The translations under genes and the position numbers were made by a program. Shown here in pieces: positions 14,532-23,049 of a DNA stretch of 40,094 nucleotides. Location of the stretch: contig JBBROA010000022.1 of the NCBI GenBank assembly GCA_038229875.1, positions 1-40,094 on the forward strand, in the 5' to 3' direction. Source of the DNA: JALYUA01 sp038229875 (GTDB taxonomy: Bacteria; Acidobacteriota; Thermoanaerobaculia; UBA5066; Gp7-AA6). The first letter of the stretch is position 1, and each line of letters starts with the position of its first letter. The notes below the pieces were generated by a model that saw only the letters and a program-made list of their open reading frames with translations, had not been told where the DNA came from and did not search any database.

Positions 14532-17507
14532 ATGAGGCGAACGCGGATTGCCTTTGCCTTCTTGGTTCTCATCGGGTTCGTTTTTCTAGCACCAGGACGC
14601 CGGGTCCTGGCGCAGGGGCTCACGAACTCCGCTCTGCGGGGCCGCGTGACCGCCGGCGGCCAGGGAATCCCGGGCGTTTCCGTGGAGGTCACTTCGCCAA
14701 ATCTCCAGGGAACCCGCACGGCGTTCACCCAATCAAACGGCGACTACGTCTTCGTGGGCATGCCGCCCGGCGATTACATCGTCAGCTTCAAGCTGGAGGG
14801 CATGCAGGCCGTCACGAAGAAGGTCACGCTGACCACAGCCCAGCAGGGGACTCTAGACGCCGCGATGGTGGTCGCCGGCGTTACCGAGGCGACGACAGTC
14901 ACCGCCAAGACCGAGACGGTCTCCACCGACCTTCAGGGCTCGACCACAGTGACGAGAGAGCTCACCGACAAGCTGCCGGTCGCCCGCACGATCGTTTCGG
15001 CCGTCGCCGCCTCGGCGGGCGTAGCCCAGGTGACCGGTCTGGGCAACGCGTTCACGATTTCGGGCGCTCCCACGTTCGACAACCTTTTCACGGTGGACGG
15101 CGCGGTCATCATCGACAACGTGCGCGCCACGCCGAACAACCTGTTCATCGAGGACGCGATCCAGGAGACGACGACGTCGGTCTCATCCGTGTCGGCGGAG
15201 TACGGCCGGTTCACGGGAGGCGTCGTCAACACGATCACGAAGTCGGGGGGCAACGTCTTCTCCGGCTCCTTCCGGACGACGCTCACGGACGACGCCTGGT
15301 CGGCGGTGTCCCCGGCAAAAGAGAAACGCGTCCAGCACGTGGACCCGCGGTACGAGGGGACGCTCGGCGGGTTCCTTTGGAAGGACCACCTCTGGTTCTT
15401 CGGCTCGGGCCGCTTTCAGGACGTGAGCACCGCGAGTCAGACGTCCGCTCCGACCGGCGTTTCGCCCATCCCATTCCAGCTCAACACGAATGAGAAGCGC
15501 TACCAGGGCAAGCTGACTCTTTCGCCCTTCGAGAACCACACGTTTGCCGGGAGCTACCTGAAGGTGGATACAAAAGAGGGGAACAACTCGTTCGGGACCA
15601 TTCTCGACACGGACAGCCTGGTCAACCGCAGCCTTCCCCAAAGAATCATCACGGCCAATTACAACGGCGTCATCACGAGCAACTTCTTCGTCGAGGGGCT
15701 GTACTCCCAGCGGAAGTTCTCGTTCGTGGGCGCGGGATCGCAATACACCGACCTCATCCGGGGCACGCTCCTGCGGGACCGGGCATTCGGAAACGCCCGG
15801 TACAACGCGCCGACATTCTGCGGCGTCTGCGACCCGGAGGAGCGTAACAACGAGGACTTCTTCGTCAAGGGCACCTACTTCCTCTCGACGAAGTCGCTCG
15901 GCTCGCACACGATCCAGGTCGGCTACGACCACTTCGCGGGCACCCGCCTCTCCAATAACTACCAATCAGGCAGCAACTACCGGCTCTTCACGACGAATGC
16001 GATCTTCAGTAACGGCGACATCTTCCCGGTCATCGGCCCGACCTCGTTCGTGTACTACACGCCGATCTTCACACTCTCCAAGGGCACAAACGCCCTGACG
16101 CACTCGGCGTACGTGAACGACTCCTGGCGCTTGGATCGGCTGTCCATCAATCTCGGCGTCCGATACGACAAGAACAACGCGTCCAACAGCCTCGGTGTCG
16201 TGACGGCCAAGGACAGCGCGTTCAGCCCCCGCCTCGCCGCGGCGTACGACCTCACGGGGAGCGGCTCTGTGAAGCTCGGGGCGAGCTACGCGCATTACGT
16301 GGGCGCGATCCAGGACGTCATAGTGGACAGCTCGTCGGCCGGAGGCCGGGCGGGGGCGTTCCAGTGGTACCTCACCGGTGCGGGCGCTCCGGTCATCAAC
16401 AATCCCGCTGGGGGAACGTTGACCACTCGGGCCCAGGCGATCCAGCAGGTGTTCGACTTTTTCTTCGCGCAGGGCTGCCCCGACGTCTCGACTTGCAAGC
16501 TACCCCTCGCCTACGCCAACTACCCGGGACTCAGCACGAAGATCACGACTACTCTTAAATCGCCCTACGCACGCGAGTACACGTTTGGCGTCAACGGGAC
16601 GGTCGGCACTGGCTCCTACCGCATGGACTTCGTTCGGCGCGACTTCAAAGACTTCTACAACTCCGTGCTCAACCTCTCGAACGGCAAGGCCAGCGACCCG
16701 GCGGGGAACAAATACGACGTGGCGATCAACGGCAACACAAACGATCTCACGCGGAACTACACCGCCCTGCAGACGCAGTTCCAGTACCGGCTCTTCCGAA
16801 ATCGCTTGAACCTCGGCGGATCGTGGACGTGGTCCCACACGCTCGGCAACTTCGACGCAGAGGCCGGGAACGCCGGTCCGGTCACGGCGGGCTTCCAGAC
16901 CTACCCCGAGTACAAGGACCCGAAATTCAACCTTTCTTCCGGCGACCTCGCCACCGACCAACGCCATCGGGTGCGCGTCTTCGCGATCTACGACTTACCC
17001 TTCATTCCCCAGAGAATCGGCGTCTTAAGCTTCAGCGCGACCCAGGCCTACGACACCGGCTCTCCCTACGGGGCCGTGGGCACAGTCAGATCGCGGAACT
17101 TCGTGACGAATCCGGGCTATAGCACGCCCCCTAGTTCCGTGACCTACTACTACACGGCTCGCGACGCGTTCCGGACCGACGACATCAAACGGACGGACAT
17201 CGCGTTGAACTTCTCGACGAGGATCGGGGGCCAGGTCGAAATCTTCATCCAGCCCCAAGTCCGCAATCTCTTCAACAACAGGGGCGTCGTCGCGGTGGAC
17301 ACGACCGTGAACTCGGAACGCAACCCGGGCGGCGGAACGTACGTCACGTTCAACCCGTTCACGACCGCTCCTGTCCAGCGCCCACATCTGGACAACACGG
17401 TCAAGACAGCGAACTATGACCTCGGCCCGAACTTCGGCAAGCCGACGAGCGTCAACGACTACCAGATTCCGCGTCAATTCCAGATCACGCTGGGGGCGCG
17501 GTTCTAG
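14532..17507 (+). CDS. TonB-dependent receptor, Oar-like, with carboxypeptidase-regulatory domain
   Basis: This encodes 991 residues of an outer-membrane beta-barrel. The signal peptide is FAFLVLIGFVFLAPGRRVLAQ. A CarboxypepD_reg-like beta-sandwich follows (about 30-105: LRGRVTAGGQGIPGVSVEV, GDYVFVGMPPGDYIVSFKLEG). The plug has FTVDGAVIIDNVRATPNNLF and EYGRFTGGVVNTITKSGGN, the usual signature of Oar-type receptors common in Acidobacteriota. The rest is barrel, ending in the C-terminal strand FQITLGARF with terminal Phe. The ATG at 14532 is chosen because it starts the signal peptide and follows a purine-rich AAGGGAAGGGG stretch; the longer frame from 14385 adds a hydrophilic non-signal leader. 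No SusD partner is present. The substrate is unknown; export of proteins or uptake of oligomers has been proposed for relatives. Confidence 0.9.
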   Translation: MRRTRIAFAFLVLIGFVFLAPGRRVLAQGLTNSALRGRVTAGGQGIPGVSVEVTSPNLQGTRTAFTQSNGDYVFVGMPPGDYIVSFKLEGMQAVTKKVTLTTAQQGTLDAAMVVAGVTEATTVTAKTETVSTDLQGSTTVTRELTDKLPVARTIVSAVAASAGVAQVTGLGNAFTISGAPTFDNLFTVDGAVIIDNVRATPNNLFIEDAIQETTTSVSSVSAEYGRFTGGVVNTITKSGGNVFSGSFRTTLTDDAWSAVSPAKEKRVQHVDPRYEGTLGGFLWKDHLWFFGSGRFQDVSTASQTSAPTGVSPIPFQLNTNEKRYQGKLTLSPFENHTFAGSYLKVDTKEGNNSFGTILDTDSLVNRSLPQRIITANYNGVITSNFFVEGLYSQRKFSFVGAGSQYTDLIRGTLLRDRAFGNARYNAPTFCGVCDPEERNNEDFFVKGTYFLSTKSLGSHTIQVGYDHFAGTRLSNNYQSGSNYRLFTTNAIFSNGDIFPVIGPTSFVYYTPIFTLSKGTNALTHSAYVNDSWRLDRLSINLGVRYDKNNASNSLGVVTAKDSAFSPRLAAAYDLTGSGSVKLGASYAHYVGAIQDVIVDSSSAGGRAGAFQWYLTGAGAPVINNPAGGTLTTRAQAIQQVFDFFFAQGCPDVSTCKLPLAYANYPGLSTKITTTLKSPYAREYTFGVNGTVGTGSYRMDFVRRDFKDFYNSVLNLSNGKASDPAGNKYDVAINGNTNDLTRNYTALQTQFQYRLFRNRLNLGGSWTWSHTLGNFDAEAGNAGPVTAGFQTYPEYKDPKFNLSSGDLATDQRHRVRVFAIYDLPFIPQRIGVLSFSATQAYDTGSPYGAVGTVRSRNFVTNPGYSTPPSSVTYYYTARDAFRTDDIKRTDIALNFSTRIGGQVEIFIQPQVRNLFNNRGVVAVDTTVNSERNPGGGTYVTFNPFTTAPVQRPHLDNTVKTANYDLGPNFGKPTSVNDYQIPRQFQITLGARF

Positions 17508-17535
17508 TTTTTCTTTTCTGATCTCGGTCTTTCCC

Positions 17536-17567
17536 GGAGCCGGGGGTCACTCCCCGGCTCCTTTTTT
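17536..17567 (+). terminator. Rho-independent terminator after the TonB-dependent receptor
   Basis: A perfect 10-bp stem GGAGCCGGGG (17536-17545) with CCCCGGCTCC (17552-17561), a 6-base loop and six T residues (17562-17567), beginning 28 bases after the receptor stop. It ends 28 bases before the GTG of the next gene, which therefore needs its own promoter or read-through. Confidence 0.95.
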
Positions 17568-17595
17568 GTTCCGTGGGCTGGGGTACCCTTCCGTC

Positions 17596-19788
17596 GTGAA
17601 ACGTCGGATCTCCACCGTTCTTGCGACCCTACTGCTGGCCGTCGCTGCCGGAGGCTGCGGACGGGGCGTGCGCGCTGGCCGGGCGAGCGAGACGTTTCCG
17701 AAGGCGCCAGTGGTGCTGATCAGCGTGGACACGCTGCGGTCCGACCACTTGCCGTTTTACGGCTATCAGGGAGTCGAAACCCCGGCGCTCTCGGCCCTGA
17801 GAAAGGACTCGGTACTCTTCGAAAAGGCGTATTCCCACGTCCCGCTCACGGTTCCGTCGCACGCGTCGGTCCTGACGGGGCGCCTGCCCGCCGATCACGG
17901 CATCCACGACAACCTCGGCTATCACCTGCGCAAGGACATTCCGACGCTGGCGGAGTTGCTGAAGAAAGCGGGTTACTCCACCGGCGGCGCGGTCTCGTGC
18001 TTTGTCCTCAAGGCGGTGAGCGGCATAGCGCGCGGCTTCGACTTCTACGATGACAACGTCGACCCGGCCGAGGGTGGCCTCTCTCTCGGCCGTGTCCAGC
18101 GGGTGGGCGACGAGACCGAAAAGCGACTCGCTGCATGGTTGGAGAGCACGGCCGCCGACAAGCCGGCCTTCGCGTTTCTGCACCTTTATGAGCCGCACAC
18201 CCCATACGAGCCGCCCGAGCCGTTCAAGACCCGTTACGCGGAGAAGCCTTATGACGGCGAGATCGCGGCCGCGGACGCCATAGTCGGACGGTTTCTTTTG
18301 CGGCTGAAAGCGAAAGGCCTCTACGACAGGGCATTGATCGTGTTTCTCTCGGATCACGGAGAGGGTCTCGGCGAGCACGGAGAGGCGGAACACGGCATGT
18401 TCCTCTACCGCGAGACGCTGCAGGTCCCGCTGCTCGTCAAGCTGCCGGGAGGTCTTCGCGCCGGAACGTCGGTAGCGGCACCGGTCGCGCTCGTGGACGT
18501 CTTTACAACCGTGGGACGCGGCGTCGCTCTTCCCGGTTTCGAAGCGCCTCCCGAAACGGTGTCGCTTCTCGACCTCGCGGCGGGGGCACCGCCGCCCGCA
18601 CGGCGCATCCTCTCGGAGACGTTCTTCCCGCGGATTCATTTCGGCTGGAGCGAGCTGACCTCGCTGATCGAGGGCCGTTGGCACTACATCGAAGCTCCGA
18701 AGCCCGAGATCTACGACCTCGATACGGATTCCGGAGAGACGAACAACCGGATCGCGGAAAAGCCCGACGCACTCCGCGCGCTGCGGACCGACCTGCTCAA
18801 GCGGCGCTCGGACTTCGAGACGCCGGCGGACGTGGACCTCGAGGCCAGCAAGAAGCTCGCGTCCCTGGGCTATATCAGCGCGAAGCCCTCGTCGTCCGAC
18901 GGCCCCCTCGACGATCCGAAGGACCGCATCGGGACGTTCGAGGAGCTCCGGCAGGGGCTCGGAGAGTTCACGCTCGGAAACGCGCAGAAGGCTCACGAGG
19001 TCTTCTCGAAACTCCTGGCATCGAGTCCCCGCATGCTGGACATCTGGGACATGGACTCGAAGGCCTTGCTCCAGCTGGGACGTCCCGAAGAGGCCCTGGC
19101 CGCGTTGAAGAAGACCGTTGACCTGGCGCCCGAAGCGGCCCGCGGGCCGTATCTCACGGAAGTCGCCAATCTCTGCCTGCAGCTCGGAAAGTGGGAGGAG
19201 GCCGCGAAACACGCGGAGGCGCTTCGGATCCTTGGCGATCCTGCGGCGGAGGATATCGCTGCGCGCGCCGCGCTCGGCCGTGGCGACCTCGCCGGGGCGG
19301 AGACGGCGGCCCGCGCCGGATTTGAGAAGGGAACCGGCAAGGCGCGGATCCGCTCCTGCCTCGTGCTGGGACGAATCGCCGTCCTCCGGGGGGATCTCGA
19401 GACCGCACGCTCGTTCGCGGACAAGGCACAAGAGCTCTCGGCGGGTGACAAGCTTCCGCAATCGGGCCTCCACATGCTCCGGGGCGACGTGCTGGCGCGG
19501 GCGGGACGCCCGGCTGAGGCCGAGAGGGAGTTCCTCGAGGAGCTCCGCCTCTATCCCGACCGCATGGACGCGCGCGTCTCTCTCTCCGCGCTCTACGCGA
19601 CGCTGAACCGGCGAACGGATGCCCGGCGAGTCGTCATCGAGCTCGTCTCGCGCCAACCGACGCCGGAAGCCTTCCTTCTCGGGATGCGGACGTTCCACGC
19701 CACGGAGGATCGCGAAGGGGAGATTCAGCTCCGCCGCGAAGCCAGGCGGACTTTCCCGTCAGACCCTCGATTCTCGCTGAGCCGATGA
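17596..19788 (+). CDS. Sulfatase-fold lipoprotein with C-terminal TPR repeats
   Basis: This encodes 730 residues from GTG at 17596. The lipoprotein signal is STVLATLLLAVAAGGC with Cys21. The alkaline-phosphatase/sulfatase superfamily core is plain: VVLISVDTLRSDHLPFYGY (metal-binding Asp45), SHVPLTVPSHASVLTG, and VFLSDHGEGLGEHGEAEHG (second metal site). The nucleophile position is Thr85 (T-V-P-S-H) where true sulfatases have Cys or Ser for formylglycine, so phosphoesterase or transferase chemistry is more likely than sulfate ester hydrolysis. From about residue 440 to the end are tetratricopeptide-like helical repeats. It sits just behind the TonB-receptor terminator and 137 bases ahead of another TPR gene. 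Periplasmic or outer-membrane attached action is inferred from the lipobox. Confidence 0.85.
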   Translation: MKRRISTVLATLLLAVAAGGCGRGVRAGRASETFPKAPVVLISVDTLRSDHLPFYGYQGVETPALSALRKDSVLFEKAYSHVPLTVPSHASVLTGRLPADHGIHDNLGYHLRKDIPTLAELLKKAGYSTGGAVSCFVLKAVSGIARGFDFYDDNVDPAEGGLSLGRVQRVGDETEKRLAAWLESTAADKPAFAFLHLYEPHTPYEPPEPFKTRYAEKPYDGEIAAADAIVGRFLLRLKAKGLYDRALIVFLSDHGEGLGEHGEAEHGMFLYRETLQVPLLVKLPGGLRAGTSVAAPVALVDVFTTVGRGVALPGFEAPPETVSLLDLAAGAPPPARRILSETFFPRIHFGWSELTSLIEGRWHYIEAPKPEIYDLDTDSGETNNRIAEKPDALRALRTDLLKRRSDFETPADVDLEASKKLASLGYISAKPSSSDGPLDDPKDRIGTFEELRQGLGEFTLGNAQKAHEVFSKLLASSPRMLDIWDMDSKALLQLGRPEEALAALKKTVDLAPEAARGPYLTEVANLCLQLGKWEEAAKHAEALRILGDPAAEDIAARAALGRGDLAGAETAARAGFEKGTGKARIRSCLVLGRIAVLRGDLETARSFADKAQELSAGDKLPQSGLHMLRGDVLARAGRPAEAEREFLEELRLYPDRMDARVSLSALYATLNRRTDARRVVIELVSRQPTPEAFLLGMRTFHATEDREGEIQLRREARRTFPSDPRFSLSR

Positions 19789-19925
19789 AAAAAGGTTGTC
19801 CAGCCCGCTCAGGTTCATCCTCCGCTGCCGGGGGTCTCGGAAACAAAGGGTGGACCACCTGCCGCCCTGGCATAGAGATACGCCGTGTCCACCACCCCAC
19901 TCCCACCGGTTCTAAAATTCGGGAA

Positions 19926-21584
19926 ATGCAATTATTGGGTATTCGGGGCTTTCTCGTGACGTTGTTTTTCCCGGCCCTGGTCGTGTCGGGACAGACACCG
20001 GTTCCATCGCCTGAAAACCTGCGGCAACCACCGCCTCTCTTCTCGAATCTCGGGACCTATCACCGCCCGATCTCGACGCGATCCCGGGACGCGCAGGTCT
20101 ATTTCGATCAGGGGCTGCGCCTCGTCTACGGCTTCAATCACGAAGAGGCGCACCGCGCCTTCGAGCACGCGGCTTCGCTCGACGCGGGATGCGGGATCTG
20201 CTTCTGGGGCATGGCGCTCGTGCAGGGGCCGAACATCAACCTGCCCGCGATTCCCGAGAGGGCCGCCGCCGCGTACGCGGCCGAGCGGCGGGCGCTCGAT
20301 CTCGCGCCATCGGCGCCCCCGGTCGAGCGCGCCTTGATCGAGGCTCTGGCCAAGCGCTACGCGAAGACGCCTCCGGCGGATCCGAAGGACCAGAAGGCGC
20401 TGGACGCCGCCTACGCGCGCGCGATGCGGCTCGTGGCGGGGCGTTTTCCGGACGATCCGGACGTCGCGACGCTGTACGCCGAGTCCCTCATGGACCTCCG
20501 ACCGTGGGACCTGTGGACCAATGCGGGCGCCCCGCAGCCGGGCACGCCCGAGATCCTCCGGCAGCTCGAAAAGGTCCTGGCGAAGGACCCGAACCATCCG
20601 GGCGCGAATCACTATTACATCCACGCGATCGAGGCCTCGCCCCGGCCGGAGCGGGCGCTGGCTTCCGCGCGGCGTCTCGAATCGATGATGCCCGGCGCCG
20701 GGCACATCGTGCACATGCCCGCTCACATCTACATGCGGACAGGGCGATACGAGGAGGCAGCCGCCGCCAATCGCCGCGCGATCGCGTCGGACGCCCGATA
20801 CTCCGAGGCGGCGGGGCCACGCGAGATCTACCAGATGTACGTCGCCCACAATCACCAGTTCCTGTGGGCGGCGGCGATGATGGAAGGGCGAAGCGCGGAA
20901 TCGCTCCAAGCGGCGCGCGAGACCGTCGCGGCCGTTCCCGTCGAGATGCTGCGCGCGATGCCCGGCTTCGACATCCTGTTCACGTATCCGGTTCTGACCC
21001 AGGTCCGCTTCGGCCGGTGGGCGGCGGCCCTCGAGGAGCCCGCGCCGCCCGATGACTTCCCGTTTGCCGGCGCAATACGCCATTACGCCCGCGGCATCGC
21101 CTTCGCCGCGACGAATCGCCTGGAAGACGCCGCCGCCGAAGGCCGGAAGCTCGAGAGTCTGGCGGCCGGCCTCCCCAGGGACGCCCGCGAGAGCCTGAAC
21201 TCGGCGGGCGCGCTCCTTTCCATCGCGCGCCTCTGCCTCTCCGCGCGAATCGCGTCCGCGCAGAACCGGAAAGCCGACGCGATTCGCGACCTGAACGCGG
21301 CGGTTCGAGCCGAGGACGCCTTGAGCTATTCCGAGCCGCCCGACTGGCACTCCCCCGTCCGGCAGGCCCTGGGGGCGCTTCTCCTTTCCGGCGGCGACGC
21401 CGCACCGGCGGAGCGCGTCTACCGGGAAGACCTGCGGAGGAACCCCGAGAACGGCTGGTCGCTCTTCGGCCTCGCGCGCAGCCTCGAAGCGCAGCGCAAG
21501 TCGAAGCAGGCCGCGGAGGCTCGCCGGCGATTCGAGAAGGCGTGGGCCCTTGCGGACATACGGCTCGCGGCGTCGGATTTCTAG
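19926..21584 (+). CDS. Exported His-rich tetratricopeptide repeat protein
   Basis: This encodes 552 residues. The signal sequence is GIRGFLVTLFFPALVVSGQ. TPR-like helix pairs cover most of the chain (FDQGLRLVYGFNHEEAHRAFEHA, MRTGRYEEAAAANRRAI, SLFGLARSLEAQRKSKQAAEA). Unusual for a plain TPR scaffold, it carries a dense set of potential metal ligands: H72, H76, H81, C89, C92, then H224, H229, H233 and E236 (HYYIHAIE), H260, H263, H267 (GHIVHMPAHIY), H308 and H310 (AHNH). Proteins with the same FNHEEA...C-x-x-C-x-WG...GPNIN...HYYIHA.E...GHxxHMPxHIY order exist in soil bacteria and, as far as I know, carry only the name TPR protein. The ATG at 19926 begins the signal; the extension to 19785 overlaps the previous stop and lacks one. 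The gene stops 4 bases from a convergent neighbour. Confidence 0.8.
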   Translation: MQLLGIRGFLVTLFFPALVVSGQTPVPSPENLRQPPPLFSNLGTYHRPISTRSRDAQVYFDQGLRLVYGFNHEEAHRAFEHAASLDAGCGICFWGMALVQGPNINLPAIPERAAAAYAAERRALDLAPSAPPVERALIEALAKRYAKTPPADPKDQKALDAAYARAMRLVAGRFPDDPDVATLYAESLMDLRPWDLWTNAGAPQPGTPEILRQLEKVLAKDPNHPGANHYYIHAIEASPRPERALASARRLESMMPGAGHIVHMPAHIYMRTGRYEEAAAANRRAIASDARYSEAAGPREIYQMYVAHNHQFLWAAAMMEGRSAESLQAARETVAAVPVEMLRAMPGFDILFTYPVLTQVRFGRWAAALEEPAPPDDFPFAGAIRHYARGIAFAATNRLEDAAAEGRKLESLAAGLPRDARESLNSAGALLSIARLCLSARIASAQNRKADAIRDLNAAVRAEDALSYSEPPDWHSPVRQALGALLLSGGDAAPAERVYREDLRRNPENGWSLFGLARSLEAQRKSKQAAEARRRFEKAWALADIRLAASDF

Positions 21585-21588
21585 ACGA

Positions 21589-22992
21589 TCAGCCGCGAGT
21601 GACGGGGCGGGGCGACGGGCGGCGGACGGGAGCCGGAACCAGAGCTCGTTCGGGGATCTCCGTGGGCGTGAAGGCCGGAGTCGGGGTCGGGGGAACCGGC
21701 GTCGGCGTCGCCGGAGGGGCTCCCGATTGCGCGAGCCGGAAGAGGGCGCCGTTGCCTGTGGCGAGGTAGAGCTCTCCGTTGGCGTCCTGGCCGAACGTAG
21801 TCAGGTTGACGGCGCGCGGCGTTGAGAGCTGCCCGTTGGCCCAGATCTTCCCCGTGCAATAGTCGCCATAGAAGTACTGACCCGCAAACGACGGCATCGC
21901 GCTTCCCCGGTACACGTACCCGCCCGTGATCGAGCAGTCCCCCGCGCTGTGGTCATACTCGTAGACCGGCGCCGTGTACGCCGCCGACCCGCACGCCGGT
22001 GGCGCCGGCGACGTCGGACATCCCGCCAGCCCGCCGCCTCCGCAGATTGTCCCTTCCATCACCTTCCAGCCGTAGTTCTGACCCGAGCCTCCGCCGCTGC
22101 CCCGCGGCGCAAAATCCACCTCTTCCCTCGCCCCCTGACCCACGTCCGCGATCCACAGATCCCCTGTCGCGCGATCAAATGAAAATCGCCACGGATTGCG
22201 CAGCCCCTTCGACCACACCTCGTTGGGCACTCCCCCGGGCTTGAACGGATTGTCCGGCGGCACCGTGTAGTACGGCGCCGCGCTCACGTCCACGTCGATC
22301 CGCAAGAGCTTCCCCAGAAGGACGTCGTCTCGCTGCGCGTTGCACATCGGATCGTTCGCCGACCCCCCGTCCCCCATCCCGATGTACAGATACCCGTCGG
22401 GACCAAACTGCAGCTGACCCCCGTTGTGGTTGGCAAACGGCTGCGCGATCGTCAGGAGCACCACACCGCTGGCCGCATCCGCCACGTCCGGGTTGCTCGA
22501 CACCCGGTACCTCGCAATCACCGTGTTCCCCGCCTTGTTCGTGTAGGTCACGAAAAACAACCCGTTGCTCGCGTACTGCGGGTGAAACGCCATCGACAGG
22601 AGCCCCTGCTCCCCGCAGCACGACACCAGACCGCTCACGTCCAGAAACGACCCCGCCTGTACCCTCGCCCCGTTCCAGATCACCACCCGCCCCAGCTGCT
22701 CCGTCAGAAACAACCGGCTATCAACACCCCCCGCCGACACGATCGACGTCAGACCAGGCAACCCACTCGCCAAAGGCTCCAGCACGATCGCGGGTGTCGA
22801 CACGGGAGCGACGGAGGTTGAGAGTCGAGGGTTGAGAGTCGAAAGTCGAGAGGAGGGCGTGCGCGGGGACGCTTCAGGGGCCTCGGACACGCGCCCGGCG
22901 GCGCCCAACACTCCCGTCACCCCTGCCGCGGCGACGAGCAGCAGAGTCAGACACCTGGGCACGGACAGGGATCGCAAACGAAGGAAAGCCAT
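21589..22992 (-). CDS. PQQ-dependent sugar dehydrogenase (glucose/sorbosone dehydrogenase family), exported
   Basis: This encodes 467 residues. The N-terminal signal is SVPRCLTLLLVAAAGVTGVLG, followed by a short low-complexity stretch. The six-bladed beta-propeller of the GSDH family is recognised by SRLFLTEQLGRVVIW, EQGLLSMAFHPQYASNGLFFV, NHNGGQLQFGPDGYLYIGMGDGG and GLRNPWRFSFDRATGDLWIADVGQ. Family members oxidise aldose sugars in the periplasm with pyrroloquinoline quinone and pass electrons to the respiratory chain. The C-terminus is a Pro/Thr-rich tail (ATPTPVPPTPTPAF...) of about 45 residues without an obvious sorting signal. The ATG at 22992 is preferred to GTG at 22998. Extra Cys residues (SCCGEQG, CGGGG, AGCP) suggest disulfides. 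No PQQ biosynthesis genes are in the window. Confidence 0.85.
   Translation of the reverse strand: MAFLRLRSLSVPRCLTLLLVAAAGVTGVLGAAGRVSEAPEASPRTPSSRLSTLNPRLSTSVAPVSTPAIVLEPLASGLPGLTSIVSAGGVDSRLFLTEQLGRVVIWNGARVQAGSFLDVSGLVSCCGEQGLLSMAFHPQYASNGLFFVTYTNKAGNTVIARYRVSSNPDVADAASGVVLLTIAQPFANHNGGQLQFGPDGYLYIGMGDGGSANDPMCNAQRDDVLLGKLLRIDVDVSAAPYYTVPPDNPFKPGGVPNEVWSKGLRNPWRFSFDRATGDLWIADVGQGAREEVDFAPRGSGGGSGQNYGWKVMEGTICGGGGLAGCPTSPAPPACGSAAYTAPVYEYDHSAGDCSITGGYVYRGSAMPSFAGQYFYGDYCTGKIWANGQLSTPRAVNLTTFGQDANGELYLATGNGALFRLAQSGAPPATPTPVPPTPTPAFTPTEIPERALVPAPVRRPSPRPVTRG
22816..22852. repeat. 14-base-period direct repeat inside the sugar dehydrogenase gene
   Basis: GGTTGAGAGTCGA occurs at 22816-22828 and again exactly at 22830-22842, followed by a partial third unit (AAGTCGAGAG, 22843-22852). 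The 14-base period is not a multiple of three, so the repeat is a DNA-level element rather than a protein repeat. It encodes SRLSTLNPRLSTS between the signal peptide and the propeller. Confidence 0.75.
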
Positions 22993-23049
22993 GGACACCC
23001 CGCCGGCGCAAAGAGGATGCCGCCGCAGGAAATTCCTGCCAGAACCCCG

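Noticed and set aside
17629..19698. A 689-codon minus-strand frame opposite the sulfatase/TPR gene.
   Set aside because: Arg-rich composition, no recognisable motif; the plus strand encodes an unmistakable sulfatase fold.
21585..21588. A terminator between the convergent TPR and sugar dehydrogenase genes.
   Set aside because: Only four bases lie between the stops and I see no hairpin with a T-tract across them.
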